Assembly (NCBI GenBank): GCA_041393495.1
Contig: JAWKKA010000001.1
Span: forward strand, 281,877 to 345,876
DNA length: 64,000 bases
Direction of reading: 5' to 3'
Source of the DNA: RHKX01 sp041393495
Lineage (GTDB): Bacteria > Actinomycetota > Thermoleophilia > Solirubrobacterales > 70-9
Of this stretch, positions 23,888-32,138 are shown piece after piece. Each line of letters begins with the position of its first letter. Position 1 is the first letter of the stretch. Below the pieces are notes generated by a model, which had not been told where the DNA came from, did no database searches, and saw only the letters and a program-made list of their open reading frames with translations. Position numbers and translations under genes: made by a program.

Positions 23888-26134
23888 TCACCGCCGGGGC
23901 CGGAAGCTCCGCAGCCGCAGCGAGTTCGAGACGACGAAGATGCTCGAGAGCGCCATCGCCGCCGCGGCGATCAGCGGGTTCAGGTATCCGCTCATCGCCA
24001 GCGGCAGCGCCGCGACGTTGTAGGCGAACGCCCAGAACAGGTTCCCCTTGATCGTGCCGAGCGTTCGCCGCGAGAGGCGGATCGCATCGGCGGCGGCGTG
24101 GAGGTCGCCCGAGACCAGCGTCAGGTCGGAGGCCTCGATCGCGACGTCGGTCCCCGTTCCGATCGCAAGGCCGAGGTCGGCACGGGCCAGCGCCGGGGCG
24201 TCGTTGACCCCGTCGCCGACCATCGCGACGACCCGGCCCTGATCCTGCAGGCGCGCGATCACGCCGGCCTTCTCGGCGGGCAGGACGTCGGCGATCACCT
24301 CCTCGATCCCGACCTCGGCGGCGACGGCGTCGGCCGTGCGCCGGTTGTCGCCGGTGAGCAGGATCGGCCGCAGGCCGAGGTCGCGGAGCCGGGCGACCGC
24401 CTCCGCCGACGTCGGCTTGATCGTGTCGGCGACGCCGATCACGGCGCGGACCTCGCCGTCCCATCCGGCCACGACCGCCGTCTCGCCGCGCTCGGTCGCG
24501 GCCGCGAGCGCCGCATCGAGCTCGGCCGGCAGCTCGAGCCCGCGCTCGGCGAGCATCGCCGGCCGGCCGACGAGCGCGTAGTGGCCGGCGACGATCCCCT
24601 CGACCCCGAGCCCCTCGTTGTTGGCGAACCCCTCGAGCTCGGGGAGCTCCCCCGCGCGGCGGATCGCCGCGGCGGCGATCGCCCGGGCGATCGGGTGCTC
24701 GGAGCCGTTCTCGAGGGCGCCGGCGATCCGCAGCGCCTCGTCCTCCCCGGTTCCCGCAGCGGTGACGATCTCGCCAACGCTGATCTCGCCCGAGGTCACC
24801 GTGCCGGTCTTGTCGAGGACGATCGTGTCGATCCGCCGCGTCGACTCGAGGACCTCGGGGCCCTTGATCAGCAGCCCGAGCTGGGCGCCGCGGCCGGTGC
24901 CGACGAGCAGGGCGGTCGGCGTCGCGAGCCCGAGCGCGCACGGGCAGGCGACGATCAGGACCGCGACGGCTGCGGTCAGCGCGTAGGTCGCGCCCTCGCC
25001 GCTGGCGAGCCAGTACCCGAGCGTCACGACGGCGAGCGCGATCACGATCGGCACGAACACGGCCGAGACCCGGTCGGCGAGGCGCTGGACCGGCGCCTTC
25101 CCGGTCTGCGCCTCGGTCACGAGGCGGGCGATCTGCGCGAGCGCGGTATCGGATCCGACCCTGGTGGCGCGGACGATCAGGCGGCCACCGGCGTTGACGG
25201 TCGCGCCGGTCACCGCGTCGCCGGGACCGACCTCGACCGGCACCGACTCGCCGGTGAGCAGCGACGCGTCGACCGCCGAGCGACCCTCCTCGACGATGCC
25301 GTCGGTCGCGAGCTTCTCGCCGGGCCGGACGACGAAGCGGTCGCCGACGCCGAGCTGGTCGCTGGGCACGCGACGCTCGCTGCCGTCGGCGTCGAGGATC
25401 GCGACGTCCTTGGCGCCGAGCTCGAGCAGCGCCTCGAGCGCCGCGCCGGCACGTCGCTTCGCCTTCGCCTCGAAGTAGCGGCCGGCGAGGATGAAGGTGG
25501 TGACGATCGCGGCGACCTCGAAGTACACCTCCGAGGAGCCCGAGCCCTGCTCGGGGAGCAGCGTGAAGCTCATCCGCATCCCCGGCTCGCCGGCGTCGAG
25601 GAAGAACAGCGCGACGACCGACCACGAGAAGGCCGCGATGGTGCCGAGCGAGATCAGCGTGTCCATCGTCGCCGTGCCGTGCTTGAGGTTCTGCCAGGCC
25701 GCCCGGTGAAACGGCCAGCCCGCCCAGAAGACCACGGGCGTGGCGAGCTGCAGGCTCAGCCACTGCCAGTTGTCGAACTGAAGCGGCGGGATCATCGCGA
25801 GCAGGGCGATCGGCGCCGAGAGCGCCGCCGCGACCACGAGCCGCGTCCGCAGGTCGCGCAGCTCGACGTCCTTGGCATTCTCGGCCGGCGCGGGCGCTGT
25901 CGGCGCGGCGGGCGCCGGCAGGGCCGCCTCGTAGCCGGCCCGCGCGACGGCGCCGAGCAGATCGTCGGTGTCGACGGCGCCGGGGGCGAAGCTGACCGCC
26001 GCCCGCTCGGTGGCGAAGTTGACGGTGGCCTCGACGCCCTCGAGCTCGTTCAGCTTGCGCTCGACCCGGTTGGCGCACGAGGCGCAGGTCATTCCCTTGA
26101 CGTCGAGCTCCAGCTTCTCGGTCTCAGTGCGCAT
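23888..26134 (-). CDS. copA: Copper-exporting P1B-type ATPase (CopA-like)
   Basis: This 748-residue Cu(I) efflux ATPase of the cytoplasmic membrane begins with one heavy-metal-associated domain carrying 'GMTCASC' (C17, C20), then eight transmembrane helices. The actuator loop has 'TGES'. The ion-path motif C397-P398-C399 sits in 'VACPCALGLATPTALL', the phosphorylation site is D441 in 'LDKTGTVTSG', 'SEHPIARAI' is the nucleotide-binding HP motif, and the hinge is 'MVGDGVNDAPALARA'. ATG 26134 follows a strong 'GGAGG'. A promoter with a CsoR-type operator lies 50-80 bases upstream. A second, divergent-type copper ATPase lies at 29716. Confidence 0.95.
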   Translation of the reverse strand: MRTETEKLELDVKGMTCASCANRVERKLNELEGVEATVNFATERAAVSFAPGAVDTDDLLGAVARAGYEAALPAPAAPTAPAPAENAKDVELRDLRTRLVVAAALSAPIALLAMIPPLQFDNWQWLSLQLATPVVFWAGWPFHRAAWQNLKHGTATMDTLISLGTIAAFSWSVVALFFLDAGEPGMRMSFTLLPEQGSGSSEVYFEVAAIVTTFILAGRYFEAKAKRRAGAALEALLELGAKDVAILDADGSERRVPSDQLGVGDRFVVRPGEKLATDGIVEEGRSAVDASLLTGESVPVEVGPGDAVTGATVNAGGRLIVRATRVGSDTALAQIARLVTEAQTGKAPVQRLADRVSAVFVPIVIALAVVTLGYWLASGEGATYALTAAVAVLIVACPCALGLATPTALLVGTGRGAQLGLLIKGPEVLESTRRIDTIVLDKTGTVTSGEISVGEIVTAAGTGEDEALRIAGALENGSEHPIARAIAAAAIRRAGELPELEGFANNEGLGVEGIVAGHYALVGRPAMLAERGLELPAELDAALAAATERGETAVVAGWDGEVRAVIGVADTIKPTSAEAVARLRDLGLRPILLTGDNRRTADAVAAEVGIEEVIADVLPAEKAGVIARLQDQGRVVAMVGDGVNDAPALARADLGLAIGTGTDVAIEASDLTLVSGDLHAAADAIRLSRRTLGTIKGNLFWAFAYNVAALPLAMSGYLNPLIAAAAMALSSIFVVSNSLRLRSFRPRR

Positions 26135-26184
26135 CTTTCGCCTCCATCGACGTCGTGTCGGCCCGGCGGGGCATCGACGCGGGC

Positions 26185-26215
26185 AGTGTAGCAAACCCCC
26201 TGGGGGTATATACAA
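26185..26215 (-). promoter_or_regulatory. copA promoter with CsoR-type copper operator
   Basis: On the minus strand TTGTAT (-35, 26215-26210) and TACACT (-10, 26190-26185) are 19 bases apart. The spacer holds the pseudo-palindrome ATACCCCCAGGGGGTTT, which matches the G/C-tract operators bound by CsoR-family repressors. Copper binding to the repressor would free the promoter. No csoR gene is visible in the window. Confidence 0.72.
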
Positions 26216-26344
26216 GAACCCGGCGGGGGCCTTCCGGCCTGCGTCCCGACCGCTGCGCCGGCATGCTCACGCGATGGCGACGCCTCGAGCTCCTCGGCCG
26301 CATCGAGGCGGCCGGCGCCGATCGCGGCCGGCCGGCGGAGCCGC

Positions 26345-27769
26345 TCAGGCGCTCGCGCGCATCAGCCGGCTCGTGAGCGCGCGCGGAAGCCGGGCCGCGA
26401 GGCCGCGCGGCGGGCCGGCCTCCGTCCGCTTCCGGCACTGCCCGAGCGCGTGCGCGTAGCGCCAGAAGTCGACCTGCATCGTGTGCCGCTCGGAGCGGAC
26501 GTAGCGGCGTGCCATCGCCGCCTGGTCGGCCGCGATCCAGTCCTCGACCTCGGACTCGGGGGCGAGCACGCAGGCGCCGGTGATCAGGTCCCCGACCCAC
26601 TCGGACTGCATCTCCATCAGCGGGATGTTCGAGCCGACGGTCTGGACGAAGCCGATGAAGTAGAGGCCCGGAAGCCGCGGGGTGAGCACCCGCTGGTAGA
26701 GCGGCATCGCGTTCCCGGCCGGGTCGTAGATCGACTCGTCGAGAAACGGCAGCGCGACCCTGTAGCCGGTCGCATGGACGAGCACGTCGGCGTGGACGGA
26801 GCTGCCGTCGGCGAAGTGGACGGTCTCGCCGTCGAGTCGCTCGACGCTCGGCTTGACGACGATGTCGCCGTGACCGACCCGGTCGCAGAACTCGGACGAG
26901 ATGGTCGGATGGGCGGAGAGCAGCCGATGGTCCGGCTTCGGCAGGCCGCGATCCTCGGGACGGCCGGTCGAAAGCCGCTGGAGGATCTCGAAGGCCCGGC
27001 GCTCGACCGGGAACGGGATGTAGGCGCTGAGCGGTGAGCCGAACTGGTCGATCGGGCGTCCGAGCGCGTACTTCGGGAGCACGTGGACGCCGTGGCGGGT
27101 GACGACGGTGACGTTGCGGGCGAGCTTCGTCGCGTCGCAGGCGATGTCCATCCCCGAGTTGCCGACCCCGATCACGACGACGTCCCTGCCCTCGAAGACC
27201 TCGGGCTCGAGGTAGTCGTGGGCGTGAAACGACGTGCCCGTGAACTCGCCCGGGAAGTCGGGGATCCGCGGCTCTGAGTGGTGGCCGTTGCAGACGAGGA
27301 CGTGGCGGTAGCGGCGGGTGCCGTGCCGGGTCGTCACCGACCAGCCGTGCGTGCCGGTCCGGCCGGGGCCGGGGAGCGGCTCGACGCGCTCGACCGGGGC
27401 GGTGAAGGTGATCCGCTCGAGCAGCCCGAAGCGCTCGGCGAAGTCCTGGAAGTAGCGGGCGAGCAGCCGGTGGGAGGGGTAGTCGGGCCAGTCCTCCGGC
27501 ATCGGAAACGACGGATACTGCGTCAGCGGCCGGGAGCTGTTCAGGTGCAGCGTCTCGTAGGCTGCGGCGCCGCCGTTGTCGTTGTCGATCCGCCAGAGGC
27601 CGCCGACCATCGACCCCTTCTCGAAGCAGTCGAACGTGATCCCGCGATCGGCGAGCGCCTTCGCCGCCGCCAGCCCCGAGGGGCCGGCGCCGATCACGCA
27701 GCAGTCGGCGGCGAAGCCGGGTGCCTCGGGCTTGCTCGACCCGTCCGGGCTGGGCTCGGCGGGTGGCAT
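26345..27769 (-). CDS. Flavin-containing monooxygenase
   Basis: This 474-residue FAD- and NADPH-dependent monooxygenase belongs to the FMO/Baeyer-Villiger superfamily. The FAD motif is 'CVIGAGPSGLAAAKALADRG' (residues 25-44), the fingerprint is 'FPGEFTGTSFHAHDYLEPEV' (F-x-G-x3-H-x3-Y-like), and the NADPH site is 'VVVIGVGNSGMDIACDATKL'. The C-terminal 'VLVHATGYRVALPFLDESIY' is the usual ATG-like motif. Such enzymes oxygenate soft nucleophiles (N or S) or ketones; the substrate is not predictable here. A small zinc-type protein gene ends 10 bases upstream on the same strand and probably shares its transcript. The gap to copA (26216-26344) holds nothing I recognise. Confidence 0.9.
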   Translation of the reverse strand: MPPAEPSPDGSSKPEAPGFAADCCVIGAGPSGLAAAKALADRGITFDCFEKGSMVGGLWRIDNDNGGAAAYETLHLNSSRPLTQYPSFPMPEDWPDYPSHRLLARYFQDFAERFGLLERITFTAPVERVEPLPGPGRTGTHGWSVTTRHGTRRYRHVLVCNGHHSEPRIPDFPGEFTGTSFHAHDYLEPEVFEGRDVVVIGVGNSGMDIACDATKLARNVTVVTRHGVHVLPKYALGRPIDQFGSPLSAYIPFPVERRAFEILQRLSTGRPEDRGLPKPDHRLLSAHPTISSEFCDRVGHGDIVVKPSVERLDGETVHFADGSSVHADVLVHATGYRVALPFLDESIYDPAGNAMPLYQRVLTPRLPGLYFIGFVQTVGSNIPLMEMQSEWVGDLITGACVLAPESEVEDWIAADQAAMARRYVRSERHTMQVDFWRYAHALGQCRKRTEAGPPRGLAARLPRALTSRLMRASA

Positions 27770-27779
27770 CCCGGGCAGC

Positions 27780-27974
27780 CTATCCGTGCTCGTCCTCGCG
27801 CCCGGCGGCGTGCGGACAGAACTGGTGCTGGACCGGCTCGGGGGCGTGCCCCGTCTCGGCCAGCTTCAGCCACGACGTGACCGCGGTCATGTCGGGCGGG
27901 ACGATGATCGGCTCCCAGAGGCCGACCGACCCGCCACAGACCAGGCAGGGGGGTGGCGGCGGAATGACTCTCAT
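27780..27974 (-). CDS. Small putative zinc-binding protein
   Basis: This 64-residue protein has an N-terminal 'CLVCGGSVG' (CxxCG) and a later 'HQFCPHAAGRE' (C-P-H), together enough for one zinc site. Between them lies a conserved-looking core, 'LWEPIIVPPDMTAVTSWLKL'. I do not know a named family, but the knuckle-like layout and strong codon bias support a real gene. The ATG at 27974 is the only good start. It lies 10 bases before the flavin monooxygenase gene and is likely cotranscribed with it. Confidence 0.6.
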   Translation of the reverse strand: MRVIPPPPPCLVCGGSVGLWEPIIVPPDMTAVTSWLKLAETGHAPEPVQHQFCPHAAGREDEHG

Positions 27975-28041
27975 CCACCGCCAACCTACGCCCTGCCGGC
28001 CTCCCTGCCGTCCGTGGTCGCTGCTGATCTCGCTCCGTGGC

Positions 28042-28734
28042 TCAGCCGAAGTCGAGCACGCGGAACCGCGTCGAGTCGATCGTCGAGCCCGACGTACAGG
28101 CGCCGTTCGACCCGATCCGCATCGTCAGCTCGTTCGTGACGGTCGTCTCCGGGTCGATCGTCGGCTGGGCGCCGACGCTCCCGGTCACCTCGGCCGGCGA
28201 CGTCGAGTCGGTGCGCAGGTTGCCGCCGCCGACCTGCTCGCCGTTGATGCGGATGTCGAAGTAGATCTCGCAGGCGCCGGCGCCGGAGCCGTCGTAGGCG
28301 AGCGTCGCGGTCGCCGCGCCGAAGAGGACGTTGATCTGGCCGGGATGCTGCTGCCAGCTGCCGCCGGCGATCGGGTAGTCCTCGAAGCCGGCCGGGACCG
28401 CGGCCGAGCCACCCGTCGGCTCGGCGACGTAGCGGACGGGGAACGCGAGCTTGCCCGGCGTCACCGCTCCCTTGGTGATCGCGGCGCTGTCGACGGCTCG
28501 CGGCGCGAGCTGCTTCTCCTTGACCGAGTTGAGCGCGAGCCGCCTCGGGGTCACCGCCCGCGGCTTGATCTTCGACGTCGTCACCGCGTCGCGCCGGATC
28601 TTCGGCGTCGTGACGGCATTGCGCTTGATCGAGTGCGACCCGATCTTCGCTGCGGCGTAGACGACGCCACCGCTGAGCGCGAGGAACAGGGCGACGGTCG
28701 AGACGACGTTGGCGTAGGTCAGTCGGTGGGGCAT
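28042..28734 (-). CDS. Exported repeat protein of the Thermoleophilia 'NAVTTPKI' type
   Basis: This roughly 230-residue secreted protein has a signal-like N-terminus ('LTYANVVSTVALFLALSGGV') followed by about 60 residues of short degenerate repeats of the form S-I/A-x-x-x-A-V-T-x-x-K-I/L ('SIKRNAVTTPKI', 'DAVTTSKIK', 'AITKGAVTPGKL'). The C-terminal 150 residues are a beta-rich, Gly/Thr/Ser-rich domain with two cysteines ('GACEIYF', 'NGACTSGS') that may form a disulfide. ATG 28734 has 'GGAG' six bases upstream; ATG 28746 has none. From memory, proteins of this style are abundant in Solirubrobacterales and lack a known function, perhaps surface adhesion or structure. No partner genes adjoin it. 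Confidence 0.75.
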   Translation of the reverse strand: MPHRLTYANVVSTVALFLALSGGVVYAAAKIGSHSIKRNAVTTPKIRRDAVTTSKIKPRAVTPRRLALNSVKEKQLAPRAVDSAAITKGAVTPGKLAFPVRYVAEPTGGSAAVPAGFEDYPIAGGSWQQHPGQINVLFGAATATLAYDGSGAGACEIYFDIRINGEQVGGGNLRTDSTSPAEVTGSVGAQPTIDPETTVTNELTMRIGSNGACTSGSTIDSTRFRVLDFG

Positions 28735-28930
28735 GGGTGACTCCATCGGTTGGTGGACCAGGGACTGCCGCCCCTGATCGACCGGCGCCGCCGCCGACTT
28801 GAGCTCTGAGCGGTGCGCTTGCAGAGAGGACGGCCAGGCGACGCGCGGCCACGCGCCTCCCGGGTGTCTCGGTAGCGACCACCGAAGCGGATGGCGGGAC
28901 GCTGCCGATGACCGATCCGGCCGGTGCCCC

Positions 28931-28936
28931 TACGCT
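28931..28936 (+). promoter_or_regulatory. -10 box of the SHOCT-domain gene
   Basis: TACGCT ends eight bases before ATG 28945, giving a leaderless or nearly leaderless transcript. The 28747-28930 gap otherwise shows no recognisable feature. Confidence 0.35.
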
Positions 28937-28944
28937 CGTCATGC

Positions 28945-29226
28945 ATGCGGACATTCGCGGCGGCATCGCTGTTGCTCGCCGACTTCGACGGGCACATGGA
29001 CTGGGACGGGGGCTGGGGCGTCGTGATGATCGTCGGGATGATCCTGTTCTGGGCCCTGGTGATCGCCGCCCTCGCCTGGATCGTGCGGGAGCTGGTGACG
29101 GGGCCGCGCGGCGGTGGCGAAGATCCGCTGCGGTTGCTCGACCGCCGGTTGGCCGACGGCACGATCGATCCTGAGGACTACGCCAGGCGGAAGGCGATCC
29201 TGACCGAGGAGGAGCCGCCCGCCTGA
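28945..29226 (+). CDS. SHOCT-domain small membrane protein
   Basis: This 93-residue protein has one central transmembrane helix ('VVMIVGMILFWALVIAALAW', residues about 26-45) and a C-terminal SHOCT module, 'DPLRLLDRRLADGTIDPEDY' followed by 'ARRKAIL'. SHOCT modules are short helical pairs found at the ends of many bacterial membrane proteins and are thought to mediate oligomerisation. A short acidic N-terminal segment ('DFDGHMDWDGGWG') precedes the helix and is rich in Asp, His and Trp. It is 195 bases upstream of the copper-chaperone operon on the same strand. A link to copper is possible, since SHOCT proteins often neighbour metal ATPases, but is not shown. Confidence 0.8.
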   Translation: MRTFAAASLLLADFDGHMDWDGGWGVVMIVGMILFWALVIAALAWIVRELVTGPRGGGEDPLRLLDRRLADGTIDPEDYARRKAILTEEEPPA

Positions 29227-29354
29227 GGGGGCCGCGGCCGGGGCGCAGCTCGAGGGGGCCGCGGGAGGGGCCGTGCCGGGCGAGGCTGGGCGGCATCGGC
29301 AGGCCCGCCCTCCTGCCGGTGCCCGCCGACCCCCGGGCCTCGCGGTCTCGCGAC

Positions 29355-29375
29355 AATACCCCCTAGGGGTATGCT
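29355..29375 (+). promoter_or_regulatory. CsoR-type operator over the -10 of the copper chaperone/ATPase operon
   Basis: The palindrome TACCCCCTAGGGGTA (29357-29371) is the same G/C-tract type as the copA operator. Its right edge overlaps a TATGCT -10 box (29370-29375), so a bound repressor would block transcription of the chaperone and CPD-ATPase genes. The -35 is unclear. Confidence 0.72.
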
Positions 29376-29421
29376 AGGGTCCCCATCCAGACGTTCGAAC
29401 CCGACCGAGAGGAGCAGCCAG

Positions 29422-29706
29422 ATGACCGGGTCGACCGAGGGAGGCGATCAGATGACGGGGCCGACCGAGAGGGGCGATCGGACGACCGCGCCGACCGGGA
29501 GGGGCGGCGAGGAGCTGGAGGTCGTCGGCATGACGTGCGACAACTGCTTCGCTCACGTCAGCGAGGCCCTCGAGGGCGTCGCCGGGGTCAGCGCCGTCGA
29601 GGTCGATCTCGAGACCGGGCACGCCCGCGTCCTCGGCGTGAGCCTCGATCGCGACGCCCTCGTGGCCGCGGTTCGCGCCGAGGGCTATGACGTCGCCGGC
29701 ATCTAG
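29422..29706 (+). CDS. CopZ-like heavy-metal-associated protein with a repeat linker
   Basis: This 94-residue protein has a C-terminal heavy-metal-associated domain with 'EVVGMTCDNCFAHVSEALEG' (MTCxxC) that should bind Cu(I) and hand it to an ATPase. The N-terminal 30 residues are an odd hydrophilic linker built from copies of M/T-T-G/A-x-T-E/G-x-G-D/G ('MTGSTEGGD', 'MTGPTERGD', 'TTAPTGRGG'), reflecting a 27-base DNA repeat. ATG 29422 has 'GAGAGGAG' upstream; a later ATG at 29452 would remove part of the linker. It is 9 bases upstream of the ATPase gene, clearly in one operon. Confidence 0.87.
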   Translation: MTGSTEGGDQMTGPTERGDRTTAPTGRGGEELEVVGMTCDNCFAHVSEALEGVAGVSAVEVDLETGHARVLGVSLDRDALVAAVRAEGYDVAGI

Positions 29707-29715
29707 GGGGACGGG

Positions 29716-32112
29716 ATGACGACCGCAGCAACGGCCGAGACCGTCGTCGTCGAGGCGGCGGGGATGCTCCGCGCCTCCGAGAAGGCGGTCGTCGAGGCGG
29801 CGATCGGCCGCCGAGGCGGCGTCCTCGACGTCGAGGCCAACCCGGTCAGCCAGACCGCCACCGTCACCTTCGACCCCGCCATGAGCTCGCTCGAGGAGCT
29901 TCGTGGCTGGATCACCGACTGCGGCTATCACTGCGCCGGCCAATCCGTTCCCGAGCACGTCTGCGACCCGATGCTGCTCGCGGGGCCCGGGCACGATGCG
30001 CATGCGCGGGACGAGGAGGGGCTGCGGGCGCCGGACGAGGTCATGGGCCACGGTGGCCACGGGGGGATGTCGATGGACGACATGGTCCGCGACATGCGCA
30101 ACCGCTTCCTCGTCGCGGCGCTCTTCTCGATCCCGATCGTGCTCTGGTCGCCGATCGGCAGCGACGTCCTCGGCTTCGACGTCGCGGCGCCGTTCGGGAT
30201 GCGCGAGGACGTCTTCGCGCTGATCCTCAGCCTGCCGGTGATCTTCTACTCCTGCGCGATCTTCTTCACCGGCGCCGTCGGCGCGCTCCGACAGCGGACG
30301 CTGGACATGATGGTCCTCGTCGCCGTCGCCGTCGGCGCCGGCTGGCTCTACTCGCTGGCGATCACGCTGACCGGCGGCGGCGAGGTCTTCTACGAGGCGG
30401 CCAGCGTCCTCGCCGCGTTCGTCCTGCTCGGGCACTGGTTCGAGATGCGCGCCCGCGGCGGCGCCAACGACGCGATCCGGACCCTGCTCGACCTCGCGCC
30501 CGCGACGGCGCTCGTGATCCGCGACGGCGAGACGGTCGAGGTCCCGACCGCCGAGGTCGTCGTCGGCGACCTGCTGCTGGTCCGACCCGGCGCGAAGATC
30601 GCGGTCGACGGCGTCGTCGCCGACGGCGAGAGCGAGGTCGACGAGTCGATGGTGACGGGGGAGAGCCTGCCGGTCCACAAGGAGCCGGGATCGGAGGTGA
30701 TCGGGGCGACGATCAACGCGAACGGGACGCTCCGGGTCCGCGCCGCGAAGGTCGGCGCCGACACCGCGCTGGCGCAGATCGTCAAGCTCGTCCAGGAGGC
30801 GCAGAACTCGAAGGCGCCGGGCCAGAAGCTGGCCGACCGAGCCGCCTTCTGGCTCGTCCTCGTCGCCTTGATCGGCGGCGCGGTGACGCTCGCGGCCTGG
30901 ATGATCTTCAGCGACAAGCCGACGTCCGAGGCGATCCTGTTCGCGATCACCGTCGTCGTCATCACCTGCCCCGATGCGCTCGGGCTGGCGACGCCGACGG
31001 CGATCATGGTCGGCACCGGCCTCGGCGCCAAGCGCGGCGTGCTGTTCAAGAGCGCGCTGGCGCTCGAGACCTCGGCCCGGATCGATGTCGTCGTCATGGA
31101 CAAGACCGGGACCCTCACCAAGGGCGAGCCCGAGGTCAGCGACGTCGTCGTCGACGGGCTCGGCGAGCGCGAGCTGCTCGGGCTGGTGGCCGCGGTCGAG
31201 CGCTCCAGCGAGCACCCGCTGGCGGCAGCGATCGTCCGGCGCGCCGAAGCGGGCGACGCCGAGCCGCTCGAGGCCAGCGATTTCGAGAACGTCCCCGGCC
31301 ACGGCGCCCTCGCCACCGTCGACGGCCGTCGCATCGCCGTCGGCAACCGACGGCTGATGGAGCGCGAGGGCGTCCGGCTCGAGGCGATCGGGCCGCAGCG
31401 CGACGAGATCGCCGCCAGCGGCCGCACCGCGGTCCTCGCGTCCGTCGACGGCCGGGCCGCCGCGATCTTCGCCATCGCCGATGCCCCCCGCGAGACCTCG
31501 GTCGAGGCTGTCCGGGCCCTCCACGGGGCCGGCGTCGAGGTCGTGATGCTGACCGGCGACAACCAGGCGACGGCAGAGCGCATCGCCGCGCAGCTCGGCA
31601 TCGACAGCGTCATCGCCGAGGTCCTGCCCGGCGACAAGGCGGCCAGGGTCGCCGAGTTGCAGGCCGCCGGCAGCAGGGTCGCGATGGTCGGCGACGGCGT
31701 CAACGACGCGCCGGCCCTCGCGCAGGCCGACCTCGGGATCGCGATCGGCGCCGGCACTGATGTCGCGATCGAGACCGCCGACGTGGTCCTGATGCGCTCC
31801 GATCCGCTCGATGTCCCGACCGCCCTGCTCGTCGGCCGCGGCACGCTGCGGAAGATGCGCCAGAACCTCGGCTGGGCGGTCGGCTACAACTCGATCGCGC
31901 TGCCGATCGCCGCCGGCGTCTTCGAGCCCTCGCTCGGCCTGATGCTCCGCCCCGAGATCGCGGCGCTCTCGATGTCGGGCTCGAGCTTCATCGTCGCCGT
32001 CAACGCGCTGATGTTGAAGCGGCTTCGCCTGCCCGACGATGAGGCGGCGGAGCAGGAGCCCGCCGGCGGGCCGCCGGCGACGGGCCTCCGGGCCGCCGGC
32101 GAGGCCGCCTGA
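29716..32112 (+). CDS. Heavy-metal P1B-type ATPase with CPD ion-path motif
   Basis: This 798-residue metal-pumping ATPase is cotranscribed with the CopZ-like gene. Usual catalytic parts are present: TGES (314-317), phosphorylated D462 in 'MDKTGTLTKGEPE', 'SSEHPLAAAI' and GDGVNDAP (659-666). The membrane motif is C418-P419-D420 ('ITCPDALGLATPTA') where copper pumps normally have CPC or CPH. The N-terminal heavy-metal-like domain has lost its CxxC: 'EAAGMLRASEKAV' stands where 'GMTCxxC' belongs. A His/Met-rich segment, 'GHGGHGGMSMDDMVRDMRN', just before helix 1 may serve as an alternative metal entry site. The CsoR-type operator upstream argues for copper, but ion selectivity is open. Confidence 0.92.
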   Translation: MTTAATAETVVVEAAGMLRASEKAVVEAAIGRRGGVLDVEANPVSQTATVTFDPAMSSLEELRGWITDCGYHCAGQSVPEHVCDPMLLAGPGHDAHARDEEGLRAPDEVMGHGGHGGMSMDDMVRDMRNRFLVAALFSIPIVLWSPIGSDVLGFDVAAPFGMREDVFALILSLPVIFYSCAIFFTGAVGALRQRTLDMMVLVAVAVGAGWLYSLAITLTGGGEVFYEAASVLAAFVLLGHWFEMRARGGANDAIRTLLDLAPATALVIRDGETVEVPTAEVVVGDLLLVRPGAKIAVDGVVADGESEVDESMVTGESLPVHKEPGSEVIGATINANGTLRVRAAKVGADTALAQIVKLVQEAQNSKAPGQKLADRAAFWLVLVALIGGAVTLAAWMIFSDKPTSEAILFAITVVVITCPDALGLATPTAIMVGTGLGAKRGVLFKSALALETSARIDVVVMDKTGTLTKGEPEVSDVVVDGLGERELLGLVAAVERSSEHPLAAAIVRRAEAGDAEPLEASDFENVPGHGALATVDGRRIAVGNRRLMEREGVRLEAIGPQRDEIAASGRTAVLASVDGRAAAIFAIADAPRETSVEAVRALHGAGVEVVMLTGDNQATAERIAAQLGIDSVIAEVLPGDKAARVAELQAAGSRVAMVGDGVNDAPALAQADLGIAIGAGTDVAIETADVVLMRSDPLDVPTALLVGRGTLRKMRQNLGWAVGYNSIALPIAAGVFEPSLGLMLRPEIAALSMSGSSFIVAVNALMLKRLRLPDDEAAEQEPAGGPPATGLRAAGEAA

Positions 32113-32138
32113 ACGGTTCGGGGCGCTCGACGATCCCG

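Noticed and set aside
23738..26191. A long plus-strand open frame opposite copA
   Set aside because: Shadow of copA with low-complexity Arg/Asp/Gly content.
26216..26344. csoR gene between copA and the monooxygenase
   Set aside because: The gap is too short and no Cys-His-Cys repressor frame is present.
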